From: Xiphias gladius
Lineage: Eukaryota; Chordata; Actinopteri; Istiophoriformes; Xiphiidae
Length of the DNA: 64,000 bases
Assembly: GCF_016859285.1 (NCBI RefSeq)
Contig: NC_053416.1
Span: 4,793,001-4,857,000 of the forward strand
Direction of reading: 5' to 3'
Positions 14,301 to 24,454 of the stretch are shown here, in pieces (within the stretch, counting starts at the first letter, position 1; each line of letters starts with the position of its first letter). The notes below the pieces were generated by a model that had not been told where the DNA came from, did not search any database, and worked only from the letters and a program-made list of their open reading frames with translations. The translations under genes and the position numbers were made by a program.

Positions 14301-17300
14301 AAAACAAACATCTACCATCAATACCTTAAGGGATATATGACGTGAATGTTGTGTTACCATAGTTGCACACACCTGTACAATGAAGGATTATTCAACTGTG
14401 ACATTTTGGATGTGCTCACTTTCAGCTTTATCTCTAAATAAAGTTGTTTAGGCAATCTGGCTAAACTGTTGGTTTGTTTACAACCTGTCTAATCATCCGT
14501 GTGTTGCTCATGTTCGTTGCCCAGTCTTTCTTCATTGAAGAGATTTTTTACCGTCTTCCCGGATCTCAGCAATGTTGTCACCCATAAAACTGACTGCAAA
14601 TAAAATAAAAGTACCAAAATAAGACCTAAGTTGTAATAAACTGGAACTTTCCTTTAAGCTGGAAGATCTGACAGAAGCAGCAGCTGAGACTGAACATGTT
14701 TCTCTGTGACATGAAAACACATCAGTTGAGTATAAAAATCAGGTGACATTTGACTAAGCAGCAACACCACTGTGCTGTCGTTTGCAGAGTGCATTAGGAC
14801 ACACCTGTAAACCTCATCTTCAACAATCTGCCTCCCACACTGGCCATACGCGTTGTTGCCCATACTGAAAACTTGGGAGAAAAAAACAAAAAACAGAACA
14901 GTCACTTATCACCCATGGTTATATTTTTAGTAATGTTATGACTTTTTTATGGACTTCCTTTTTTGTGGTGGTTTTCAATGGAACTGAATACAACTGAATA
15001 CATACATAATGTTGAGGTTAGGGCTACAGAACTGATTTACAAATTAGATCGGCGGAAGTTTTCTAGGGAATTTAATAAACGTATGATTAAATATATATAA
15101 AAATTAAAAAAAATATATATATATATCTGTAAGTTTTTGTTGTGACCAGGTGATAGTACACATGACTCTATTGGCTGGTTCTCCTAAATTGTCCGGCCAA
15201 CTTCACTGTACATGAATCACTGCAGAACACAGCTGTAAGAACTGACTCCATTATTCAGAGTTTAGCTCAGAGCAGCGGTGTGAAATCCTGAATCCCCAAT
15301 CAAGTACACGAAATAACCTCTCTTATCTATTGTGGTGAGTTTTAATCTTTTTTAACCTCATATGCAAGATGCCTTTGGCTCCAGACTGTAGTTAAAGGTA
15401 AAGCCCCAAAACTACTTTTGAATTAAATTATTATTAGTTTCATGAATCAACTCCAGCGAACACTGGTTGCCATAGAAAAAAAAAAACTTTTTACTTTTTA
15501 CAGAAGAAAAGTTTTTGCCTGAAAGGAATGAGCTGATAAATTAGCATGACAACAGAGTCTGAGAAGGAGCCCTGTCCTATTATTTACAAGTGAAAAAAGT
15601 TTTCCTTTTAAAGTAAAAGTTTTTCCTGGGTCACGGTCTAGGTTAGCTATAATGCCATGCCATTTTACACCATGACACGTAATTTTCTCGTCAGGCTAAA
15701 CTCCGGTGAGTAATCTGGTTATTAAATGCCTAACAGCAAAGTACATGCAAGATTAAACATGTTAAGACCTTAAAAGCAAGGTAATGGGCCACTCTTCCAT
15801 TTGACTAATACTCTATCCAAATCATTATGAAAACTCATTTCAATAAAATTCAAAAAAATTAAATCTAACCTCCATGAGCAACACACACTGTGGACAACAA
15901 CGAAAGTGCCATGAACACTTTCTATAATCAGAGATTTCACTGACAAATCAAACGGTGCTTTTAGAATATCTGTATGCTAATTCCCTGAATGTACCAGAAG
16001 ATCCTAATGGGCTTTTTAGATTAGATTTTACAGCTGCCGGATAATCATTCACTTTCAATGACGGGTGGGTGGAGGATGTAAAAGGACACACAGTGCTACA
16101 GGTGTTTGGTAACAACACAATACCAGGTGTTCTTTCTCTTCTCATAGACTGTGACAAACGCTCGGCCGTCGCGTCTAAAACGCCTGAAGTTCTCTCTGCA
16201 AAAAGTGAACAACTCTGCAGCACCGTGGGTCCGGATTCATGCTGGTGCAGGAGGTGCGAGTCTCTTACCTCCCTCCTGATCGGTGAGGACCAGGGAGTGA
16301 GCCCGGCCACATGCAACCTGAAGCACTCTGGTCTGCAGAGGATCGACAAGAGGCAGAGCCACCGGGGACGGCTCCAGGACGTAGTCATAACTCTGATCTA
16401 CAGACAGGGCAACGTCCAGGGATGCAGGGATTTAAAGCAGGGTACATACTGCACTGTCTGAGGCTAAACATCTTGTACAGCTCAAAAATCGTGTTATTTG
16501 TTGAACCAACAGATTTGCTGTGATCTATCACTCGTCGGTCAAACGGTGTGGGATATAGTGTGACGTTCACAGAGGCAGCTGTGTGCACGTGATGCCTTAT
16601 ATTTAGGACAGGCGAAGGAAAACACAGTACATTAAGGAAAAAGCAGGGAGTCCACACGGTGGATTTCAGCTCCCAAAAACTACATTTGACTGAAAAAATA
16701 TGATGCTTCAACTCTACCGGGTCTTCATCAGGGAAATGGCCATCATGACCAAGAGATGCCAATTATAATCATTATATGAAAAAAATAATTGTAGGACTTG
16801 ATACATAATCAAGATAAAATACATTATCAGTGCCTGATTACAAAAAAATACAAAATACAGTCGTAGTGAACACTTCCTTCTTAATATTTTTAAAAAAAAT
16901 ACTGTCTCATTAAATTTTACCTATAAATATTTTGTCAACTAAATTTGGTCTAATAAATTGTGCAGACTGTTGTCTTCTTATGCTGTAGCTCTCCTTTTCA
17001 AAAATGCATTTTTCTAAAAATCATCTGTATTTTCTGTTTCAATGTTGAGACTCCAAATTTCTGGCTTGTAAATTGAGAGCAGTATTTGTTCTTAAAGCTA
17101 CATTTTTTGGCCACTTTGGGGCAGCAGAGCAAGCTGGAACCATTGTTCATATAAAGGATACTGACTGGTACAGCTCTAAATTACAAGTTGCGAGTTAAGC
17201 AGAGTGGAGGGAAGCAGCATTTCTGGTTTTGTATTAACGGTCCTGTTTTTCTTACGGCGGCTGTGCTGGGTGCGTTGGAAGCCCAGCTGAGAGTCCTTGT

Positions 17301-18681
17301 TCAGGCCCATGCCCCACAGCTTGGAAGCATCTTTGGTCGAGGAGGCGATGAGAGTGAAGCCGTAACCACAGGCGGCAGAAGAGATCTACAGAAGAAGAAG
17401 AAGAAGAAGAAGAAGAAGAAGAAGAAGAAGAAGAAGAAGAAGAGTTCAGCCTCACAAACTATTTCAACAGTCCCCACCTTGTCATAATAATAGTCTTCTG
17501 TGCTAAAACGTGGACATGGAAGATGAAAACCTTGGGCTGCCGTTTCCACCGGAACACCAACGCATCAGATACGTTCATTTCAATTTGGTTTGCTATAAGA
17601 CTAATCTCATACTTATCCACTGAAATCGACTGTTCTGCCAGCTGAGCTCCAGTCAGATAAGTACACGGGGAAGATCAATAGTAAAACACTCGCCCTGCCT
17701 CTCTGTAATTAACCTCATCGTAAATTTCAGTGTACGAGTACATGTGACCGTGGGACTTTCCACACCAGCAGGCTGGCCAAACCATTTGTTTTAATGTTAA
17801 TATGCTCAATAATGCTGGTATTAATCAAATATTTAACAGTAATTTAATAAATCATACCTATTTTTAAATACCTATTATGCCTTGACAATAGGAAAAGGAC
17901 TGGTGTCTGCGAGGGCGTAGCTCACTACATTTAAAGTCATGTGGGCATACCAGCCAAGGCAGAATCCCCTCTAACACGATATTTTAAAACAGCCAAATTT
18001 TTAATGGTTTTCTTTTTTCTTTTTTGCCCCCCCTACTACACACGACCCATAATTAAAGGCAAATGGAGCACGACTTATTACTGGGGTAGTGGGTGGAATA
18101 TTACACACAACTGCAGGATTAAAATCACTGAGCAGTGAATGTAATATTAAAGCCTCAGCCGCCTCTAAAGAAAAAAAATCCCATCCAAGGATGGCATCTT
18201 TGCCAACTAGAACTATAATGGTATCAACACTTTGTACTGGGTGAATAATTAATCAGGCAACATTGCACACAAAAACCAACAAAGTATATTCGGTTTTACA
18301 GTGTTTCGAGCCAAACTGCAATCAGACTCAGCAGTCGGTGAGGAGACAACAGCTATGAGACCCAATACAGCAGTTTTCCACAGCTGGTTTTACCTGCTCC
18401 GCGGTCTCCAGGCGGTAAGGAGTGAGCTGGTATTTACGGGGCTTCTTCCTGCCACTGTCCGGCACCACAAAGCTGGGGATACCCAGAGCCCCAGTGAAGC
18501 TGAAGCCCCACACGAACACTTTGTGGCTGGGCTTTCTGTGCTGGCCAACATACTGAAACACTGGACCGCCGCTGTCGCTTTTCTCCCGGGGCCCGGATGC
18601 TTTCGGGAGCGTCGCATAACCGCACACCTGAAGCCCCGTGCTCCTGTGCCGGGTGCACAGTCGCACACAGGGGAAAGCCAT
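5369..18681 (-). CDS. rcc1l: RCC1-like protein, mitochondrial (RCC1L/WBSCR16)
   Basis: Eleven coding exons in transcript order: 18,394-18,681; 17,256-17,385; 16,269-16,397; 14,805-14,871; 13,122-13,173; 12,607-12,691; 10,567-10,748; 9,595-9,682; 7,122-7,295; 5,754-5,839; 5,369-5,446. Every junction is GT-AG and phases agree, giving 452 residues (human about 464). The ATG at 18,681 follows an acceptor by one base. The N-terminus (MAFPCVRLCTRHRSTGLQVC) is basic and hydroxylated, as expected for mitochondrial import. RCC1 propeller blades follow: VFVWGFSFTGALG, WGMGLNKDSQLGF, FSMGNNAYGQCG, CGWGADGQTGLGH, GWGNSEYLQLASVT, VFVWGYGILGKGP, LFVWGKNVRGCLGIG, and a terminal ACGVDHMVAL. By family knowledge RCC1L is an inner-membrane-associated mitochondrial protein involved in mitoribosome assembly and pseudouridylation complexes, with proposed exchange activity toward OPA1. 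No frame breaks were seen. The weakest join is the donor after 9,595 (GTCCGT). Confidence 0.93.
5840..7121. repeat. rcc1l intron with dispersed teleost repeats
   Basis: This is the intron between the exons at 7,122-7,295 and 5,754-5,839. It carries two repeats. One, about 6,190-6,345, has the landmarks GCTAAGCTAAGCTAAC and GGTATCGATCTT, a combination I know from many percomorph introns. The other, about 6,480-6,695, has AAAAGTACAATATTTC, AAGTAAAGTACAAGTACCTC and TTACTTTCCACCAC, another familiar fish repeat. An A-run follows at 6,957-6,973. No coding content was seen. Confidence 0.65.
7480..8240. repeat. Dispersed repeat family B built of tandem monomers
   Basis: Within an rcc1l intron, a block with diverged internal periodicity repeats three landmarks: CTGATGGTGGCGCTA or CTGCTGGTGGCGCTA, an AATCCATCCA-type segment, and TTGAGATATTTCA. 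At least three monomers of roughly 130-160 bp can be followed. It begins near GTTAGCATGCTAACC and ends near TGGACCAAAGTGGTGGA. A second copy with the same order of landmarks lies at about 37,590-38,220 in arhgef12. It is non-coding. Confidence 0.75.
8612..8652. repeat. AT-rich palindromic simple repeat
   Basis: Alternating TAGATATATATATCTATATA-type sequence with several nested palindromes, inside an rcc1l intron. It can fold into hairpins but is simple sequence. Confidence 0.8.
8653..9594. other. rcc1l intron remainder, unique sequence
   Basis: I see no coding exon, RNA gene or clear repeat here, apart from an A-run near 9,260-9,275. Confidence 0.4.
10380..10455. repeat. Fragment of the AGTAAAGTAC repeat family
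   Basis: The segment with AAATAAAGTGGAGTAAATAA and GTAGTGAAGTAGATAAATGA resembles the middle of the repeats at 6,480-6,695 and 20,400-20,560. It is short and diverged. Confidence 0.45.
11600..11890 (+). mobile_element. LINE reverse-transcriptase remnant
   Basis: The plus-strand stretch around 11,785-11,850 translates to NLKPVLNADKTKRVFF, the motif that follows the catalytic YADD block in CR1/L2/Rex1-type LINE reverse transcriptases. Upstream the frame is broken by stops. It is a short, inactive fragment inside an rcc1l intron, antisense to the gene. The clade cannot be fixed from this length. Confidence 0.6.
14872..16268. other. rcc1l intron with no clear content
   Basis: This 1.4 kb intron holds an AT dinucleotide run near 15,090-15,127 and short A-runs. 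No coding or RNA feature was seen. Confidence 0.4.
17391..17443 (+). repeat. (GAA)n microsatellite at an rcc1l splice acceptor
   Basis: About 17 GAA units on the plus strand, read as CTT/TTC repeats in the rcc1l transcript. It ends five bases before the intron boundary (TGTAG), next to the exon at 17,256-17,385, so it occupies the position of the polypyrimidine tract. Confidence 0.95.
17488..18393. other. rcc1l intron with no clear content
   Basis: No coding exon, RNA or recognisable repeat was seen in this remainder of the first coding intron. Confidence 0.35.
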
Positions 18682-18682
18682 T
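18394..18682 (-). other. rcc1l: rcc1l exon 2 (first coding exon, targeting peptide)
   Basis: The acceptor reads CTGTCTACAG followed by one base and then ATG. A longer open frame with an upstream ATG exists, but that ATG lies inside the intron's polypyrimidine region. The ATG at 18,681 is therefore chosen. The exon ends GCGGAGCAG before a GTAAAA donor, phase 0. It encodes the presumed mitochondrial targeting sequence and the first propeller strand. Confidence 0.85.
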
Positions 18683-19585
18683 CTGTAGACAGAGATGAGA
18701 AAGGGCAAAATACCTGGTTCAATTCAACTTCAAATTCAGTGTGAATCACAAATGTGCAATCCCAAAAAAAACACAGGCCCATCTACAATACTGTTACTGT
18801 AGTCATGACATGGATGGCCAATTTGAAACATTCAATTTTACGAAGGGAGGTTATTTTCATGATTTTCATGGTTAAAACAATATCAGAATAAATCTCACTA
18901 CTGATGACTCATTTCCTTATTATATACTATTACAGTTGTTTTCATTATATAAAGTTAAACGTCTTGCATTACCTTACCTGCAGAAATAACATTTAAATAG
19001 TGTAGCAATGAATAACAACGAATAACATAATTGTGAAAGTATTTCAGCTTTAGTTTTAACAGACATCGTCAATGAACTGCAATGTATGTATTGCCGGTAT
19101 TCACGCCAGATTTCATTGACTTTAACTGTCAAATTAACGCTAGCTTAGTTCTGCAAACACTAATCATATATTACTGGGGGACTTTGAAGACACTGGAGGA
19201 TGGTGAGGGTCTATCAATAAATTCGGCATGCAGCTAACCTGCTAAACAGTTCTATATTTTAAGTATGTATCATTCATGTCCTGTTTTAAAAAGTTAACGT
19301 TGGCTAACGCGGGTCGAGACCGACATACGTTATAACACGTGAAACGACGGTTGTAGCTTTAAATTATCCTAAAACAAGTGAGGTTTAGTTTGCCTGGACG
19401 ATGCCGAATTGGAGAGCGGCTAAAAATCATACGTGTAAGGTAATACAACGTGTCCTACTAAAAAAAATATTTTCGACAGTACCCAGCGGAACATTTAATT
19501 TGTCAGCAATATGAATACGGTTCTGTTCCTCGTCTTCCGTCTCCGCTTATCCACATGCAGCCACTGAACTGAACGCTGAACTTAC

Positions 19586-19830
19586 CTTTGTTTCCCGTTA
19601 GACCTTCGTGTTTGAAATGTGTTTCACAGGGCTGAAGGAACAAACTTTAACTGTACAGGAGCTGAGATGAACCAGCCGAGGCAGTGCACATGTATCTCAA
19701 TGTCATTATTGCGTGTTTATTTACCTCAGGCTAACCTTACCCGGGAAGGGAAAAGGCTATTCTTCGGCAGTTCCCCTTCCTCTCGGTGTTACAGAGGCAC
19801 ATGGCGCCACCTACTGTGCCGGAGTGTGTA
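19586..19830 (-). promoter_or_regulatory. rcc1l: rcc1l non-coding first exon and promoter region
   Basis: Two consensus donors occur on the minus strand upstream of the first coding exon. One is AAACAAAG|GTAAGT, with exon edge at 19,586; the other is TTCCCGG|GTAAGG, with edge at 19,741. Either could splice to the acceptor at 18,682. The stretch is GC-richer than its surroundings, as expected of a CpG-type promoter. I saw no TATA box. The right limit is approximate, since the transcription start cannot be read from sequence alone. Confidence 0.6.
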
Positions 19831-19929
19831 ACACAGTGGCTTGGCCGGATCCACCTGCTTTATGGCCCCGGGGCACAAATGAGCCGCCGGGCCCGCGTTA
19901 GACCCCCATTTGTCCCCCCCTCGGTAAAA

Positions 19930-20560
19930 AAAAAAAAAACTCTGATATAAGTAGAAGTCCTTCATTTAAACTGTTAAGTAAAATTACATAAGTGTTTCAA
20001 GTAGAATATATTTTAAGTATAAAGTTCTGCGGTAAAATGGCCCCTGTGACTGATACATCATTGTATCTGCCATCATTAGATTTTTAAACTTGATGTGTCA
20101 GTGCTTCGGCAGCACAACTACTTCATATACAGTTCGCTGGTTTGGCCCAGTGGTTCCCAGCCCTGGGGGTCGGGCCCCTCCAAAGTAAGACAAATTGATA
20201 ATAAATCTGAGGGGACTTGAGAGGATTAATGGGAGAGGAAAAGAAGAAAAGCAAAGTTCTGATGCACACAACTGTTTTCAGTTTTTTTTTTCTCTCTGAT
20301 CTTTGAGTTTTTGTGGGGGGAAAAAAAACGTTTTAATATATGAATTTGCATTTTATTTTAAAAGCTTACGCCGATATTTTGTATGCAAAAATCTTAATTT
20401 AAGAAGCAACTAGTACCTGCAGCTGTCGGATGCATCTACAGGAGTAAAAAAAGTACAATAAATCCCGCTTAAATGTAGTGGCGTAGAAATATAAAGTAGG
20501 ATAAAATGGAAATAATAAGGTAAAGTACAAGTTCCACTGTACTTATGTATAGAACTTGAG
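19930..20560. repeat. AGTAAAGTAC-family repeat, apparently split by another element
   Basis: The outer parts (about 19,935-20,140 and 20,400-20,560) contain AAGTAGAAGTCCTTCATTTA, AAAGTACAATAAATCCC and AGGTAAAGTACAAGTTCCAC. These match the family seen at 6,480-6,695. Between them, from about 20,148, lies a block beginning GGTTCCCAGCCCTGGGGGTC. Its start resembles the block at 45,345. This suggests a nested insertion of one repeat into another. Confidence 0.5.
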
Positions 20561-22555
20561 TAAATGTTTGCTTCACTTGCTTCAGTTGCCCTGGTCACGT
20601 CAGCTGACAAATTCCCAGACAAATTCACAATTGTATGACAATCAATTTTATCTTGAGGTCAACTTACTAGTTTTTTCCTGGAGCTTTTTGAAAAGTTTAA
20701 AGATGAATGTTTTTTATTTGTCCGGTTGTGTATCTATGTATCTATCTTTCACCTTAAAAACTACAGCCAATTAAATTACAGCAGACCACCTGCCACACAT
20801 TAAACCCAGGCCTTTTTTGGGGTCCCCTTGTGATCTGGGGCCCTGGGGTGGTTGCCCGCTTTGTCCAATCGTATGTCATTGAGTATCTTTTCACCTTTTC
20901 CCTTGGTTGCAGCCCAGTGATTTTGCTTTACCTCTCCAAATAATACGTTTATTGTTGTTATTGTTTAGTGGCTGTTTAAATCTATTATTTACAGTATTTA
21001 TTTATTCCTCGCATTCCTAGTATTTCTACTTCTTCCTGTAACAGTGGGGCTCTGTACAAAATAATTGTGCTATGACAGCACAAGCACAGGCCTGGGCTTC
21101 CCTTATCCATTTGTCTCCACCTAGATTGGTGCTATTTCGTACACATAATGGGAAACAGCCAAAAGTGGAAATATCTGCCCTTGATATACCTGTCCGTGAC
21201 TGGCCAATAATCTGCTCTGGTGTCAGATCAGAGCCAATCCGGAGGTGGGTTAATGCTGCAAGGACTGTCACAGTGGCAGAGGGGAATGAAATGCACGCTT
21301 AGTCGCACAAGAAAACGTCTCACCTGGTTGTACACTGCATAGATTCAGTTCAACGCTGTGCTTCCATTCTTGCCACTCGCGCATTTTCTTCACGCATTTA
21401 TTCATTCGTCCAGTCAGTCCACTCACTCAGTTGCTCACAGGGAGCCTGTCTGTCTCCATCAGGCCTTTAGGAGGCACGGCATTGTCCGCAGGGGGGACAC
21501 ACTCTTCTCCAGTGAAGTGTGTGGAGAGATGAACATGTAGAAGACACCGTGTTCGCTTCCTTCAGAATAAAACCACTATTTTAATCCAAACCAGTTTAGG
21601 CTGAGTCAGTTGAAACTCACTATCTAATGGAAATTAACCAACTTTCACGGGGAAATCCTGATTAAAAAAAAAATCTAACATCAGGTTTTATCTACGCAGT
21701 TTAGTGTTTACAACAGGCTGCAGACCGGACAGGGGTCTGACACATGTGCTGGGTGTGTTTGTAAAGCCTGATCCTGTATCTCAGGCCCGCTCATTGCATC
21801 ACTGATGTTGGCTGTTGACCCTGAGGAATCACACATTTCAGTCCGCCTCCACCAAACTATCCCTCGTCCCGTTTCACTGTCAGTTTAATCACTGAAAACT
21901 CAGAACGCCTTCTGCCGGTACGGGGCTCTTTCTGGTGACAGAGTTACTGGGCGTTGCTTGTTTTTGAGATTAAATTGGAGATGCGTTGCCCCCCCCAACA
22001 TCGTCATTTTTGAAATAGAGGGTCATGAAACTCAACTGCAGTTTATTTATTTAGGAGCACATCATCTAGTGAGTCCGAGCGCACTTTACAGGTTCAATTA
22101 TAAACACCCGACACACAACTATGACACCTCACGTGTACAAATACAAAGACACGCACGGGCGAAATCCCATACACACAAGTAAGAATGATAATGTGACAAC
22201 AGGCTTGAGTTTAGGAAATGAAAAAAGATCACGTAACAGCAATGACAGAATTGAGGTAAGTAGTTATCAAAGCAGAAATCAGTTGAATTCTTTTTTCCGA
22301 GGGGCCTTAGCATAGAGAAAAAAAAAACCCTGCGCTCTGGCGCTGAGATTTCAGGGGGTTTGTTCCAAAGAAGGGGAAGTTTCTACGCCGACGAGAGTTT
22401 TTGTTAAATCTATGAACAGTGAAAAACCAGCATCAAGAGAACACAAAGGACTTGAGGCAGCACACAGAGTCTAATGAGACTGGGGGTGTAGGAAGGAGCC
22501 AGGTTTCCAGAATCAGAAGCGTCTTTTCAATCATTTCTTAAAATAAAATAAAATA
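20561..22555. other. Intergenic spacer between rcc1l and tlcd5
   Basis: I see no gene. A short segment near 20,810-20,860 (GGGGTCCCCTTGTGATCTGG) looks like another dispersed repeat end. The rest looks unique, with weak short open frames only. Confidence 0.4.
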
Positions 22556-22910
22556 ATAAAGCCTTTTCATTAGACTTTATTATAGTTTTTGTTTCCTGGC
22601 TGCACGTTGTTTTATTTCATGGTCTGTGCTTTCTTATATTTGTTTTATTTGTAAATTTTGTTGTCGTTCTAATTCATTTTCATTTACATTCGTGGGAATT
22701 TCATCCACTTTCATGACCGTTTTTAGTTTTTGCTTTTAAAGGTGGCGTGGAATTGTTTTAGACTTTGCTTTTTCTCTGTAAAACACTTTGCTTTGTTTCA
22801 AAAGGTGCTATACGAATAAAGTTTATCATTATTATGTATTAGTAGTAGTAGTACTAGTAGTGTCATTATCCTTATTATTAGAATTATTATTTTAAAAAAT
22901 ATTATTATTT
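22556..22910 (+). mobile_element. LINE-like 3' end with tail
   Basis: A T-rich stretch is followed by CTCTGTAAAACACTTTGC, AAAAGGTGCTATACGAATAA and an ATT/AGT simple tail. This order (a GTAAAGCACTTTG-like motif, GTGCTATA, AATAAA, microsatellite) is typical of the 3' ends of fish non-LTR elements. No coding remnant is attached. It lies in the intergenic gap. Confidence 0.6.
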
Positions 22911-24454
22911 TTTGAAAATTGGCTCTGGCCTGTATTTGTGGTCAAAGCAAGGCCATCAGGGCTGGTGTTTTATGATCAAACGTCAGTGTAGTTTTACTGT
23001 GGTGTGATACAGCTGCGGGTCTGCAGCCTCGTATCACCCGTCCCGGCTAAAAGCAGGTATCTGCAGAGAGAAGTACAGACTGTAATCCCTTAAGAGGATC
23101 AAGTCTGAGATCCAGGGGGAAGGGATACAGGATCCAGTAACTGTCTATAGTAGCCTACACATGGCTTTTCTGTCATGTGTTCATTTGAAATGTGCTGAGC
23201 TTTAGGCACTTCCGTGGAGTTTTTTTGGGGTTTTTTTTTTCTCAGCCTTTTATGGAACATAGACAGTGATGGAGTCCGACGCTGCGTGCGATTGTTGGAG
23301 GCGTTTTCTACATGTGTCCTGAATTTGAGGGCAGCTGAGAGGAGGAGGAGGCGTTCAGGTAAGCCACAGTATATGGGGTGCTTGCTTTGCACAAAAAAGA
23401 CAGTTCTTAATAGGGTCACACAGTAAAAAATCCCCGGGACGAAATTGACCAAATGTGGATGAACTAACCCCGTGCACATGAGCAGAAAGCCAGTGCTAGT
23501 GCTAATTTCTTATGTGTTATTGTTCAGTTATTTACCCACACTGAAAATATGAGATGGTTATTGTGTTATAATCTACTGTTGCTCTTCTTGAACGTACCTG
23601 TCTGTTACTGATTGGGTGACACTCTATTTTAACCCGCCCTATTTAGCTTGTAGTATGGTTTCTAAAACATTATAATGTATTTGTAAGTAGATGTAAGGAA
23701 TTTAAAAGTGTTTTTGAAAATGTACAGTATTTGTCAACAGTATCACTTCTCCTATTAAGACATATTTCATATTATTACAGCCGTGTTTTACTATACTGTC
23801 ATTCATTATCTGTTTATACACCAACCTCCACTCATGGGTGCCCACAGAATACGTTATAGTTGTTGACAAATATGTCCACCAACACTTATATCTGCGTACT
23901 ACTATATTATAATGTGTTATAAGCTATTAGTCGAATCTTTATACAGGATAGAGCTTGTAAATGCTTGACAGGTGGGGTTGAAGTAAAGTGTTGCAGCTGA
24001 TGCTGGTAATATGTGTATCCTTTGACGTTTATAATGTCACATGTGCATTGTTTTATACGGTTAGTGTGCGACAGATTTAGGGTAAAATTTGAGCTTCTTG
24101 TGTCTAACAATGGTGTCTAATACTAACCCCGTATTAGACACCATTTAGTTTAGATAAATATGCAAACGACACTAGTTCTGGGTCAAGTCAATTTTTCAAT
24201 GACAAAATAATAATTTGAGCGATGATACATTTGTTGACGACCTAAAAATATAGACTAATCTGCTACTAATGTCATCTCAACGACCAATAACCTCCTAAGG
24301 AAAGTGATACGGGCTCTCGTTGATTTTGAAATCTGTTTTCAATCAAATACACCCGACCTTAAAACTGACACAATGCAGAGAGAGCAGGACCAGCTGAGGA
24401 CACAAGCCGGATACGTGACCCCGAAATCCGTTCAGTCGTTCCACACAGACCGCC

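Noticed and set aside
18682..18708. Upstream in-frame ATG for rcc1l (adds MPFLISVYR)
   Set aside because: Those bases form the polypyrimidine tract and AG of a clear splice acceptor, so they are intronic.
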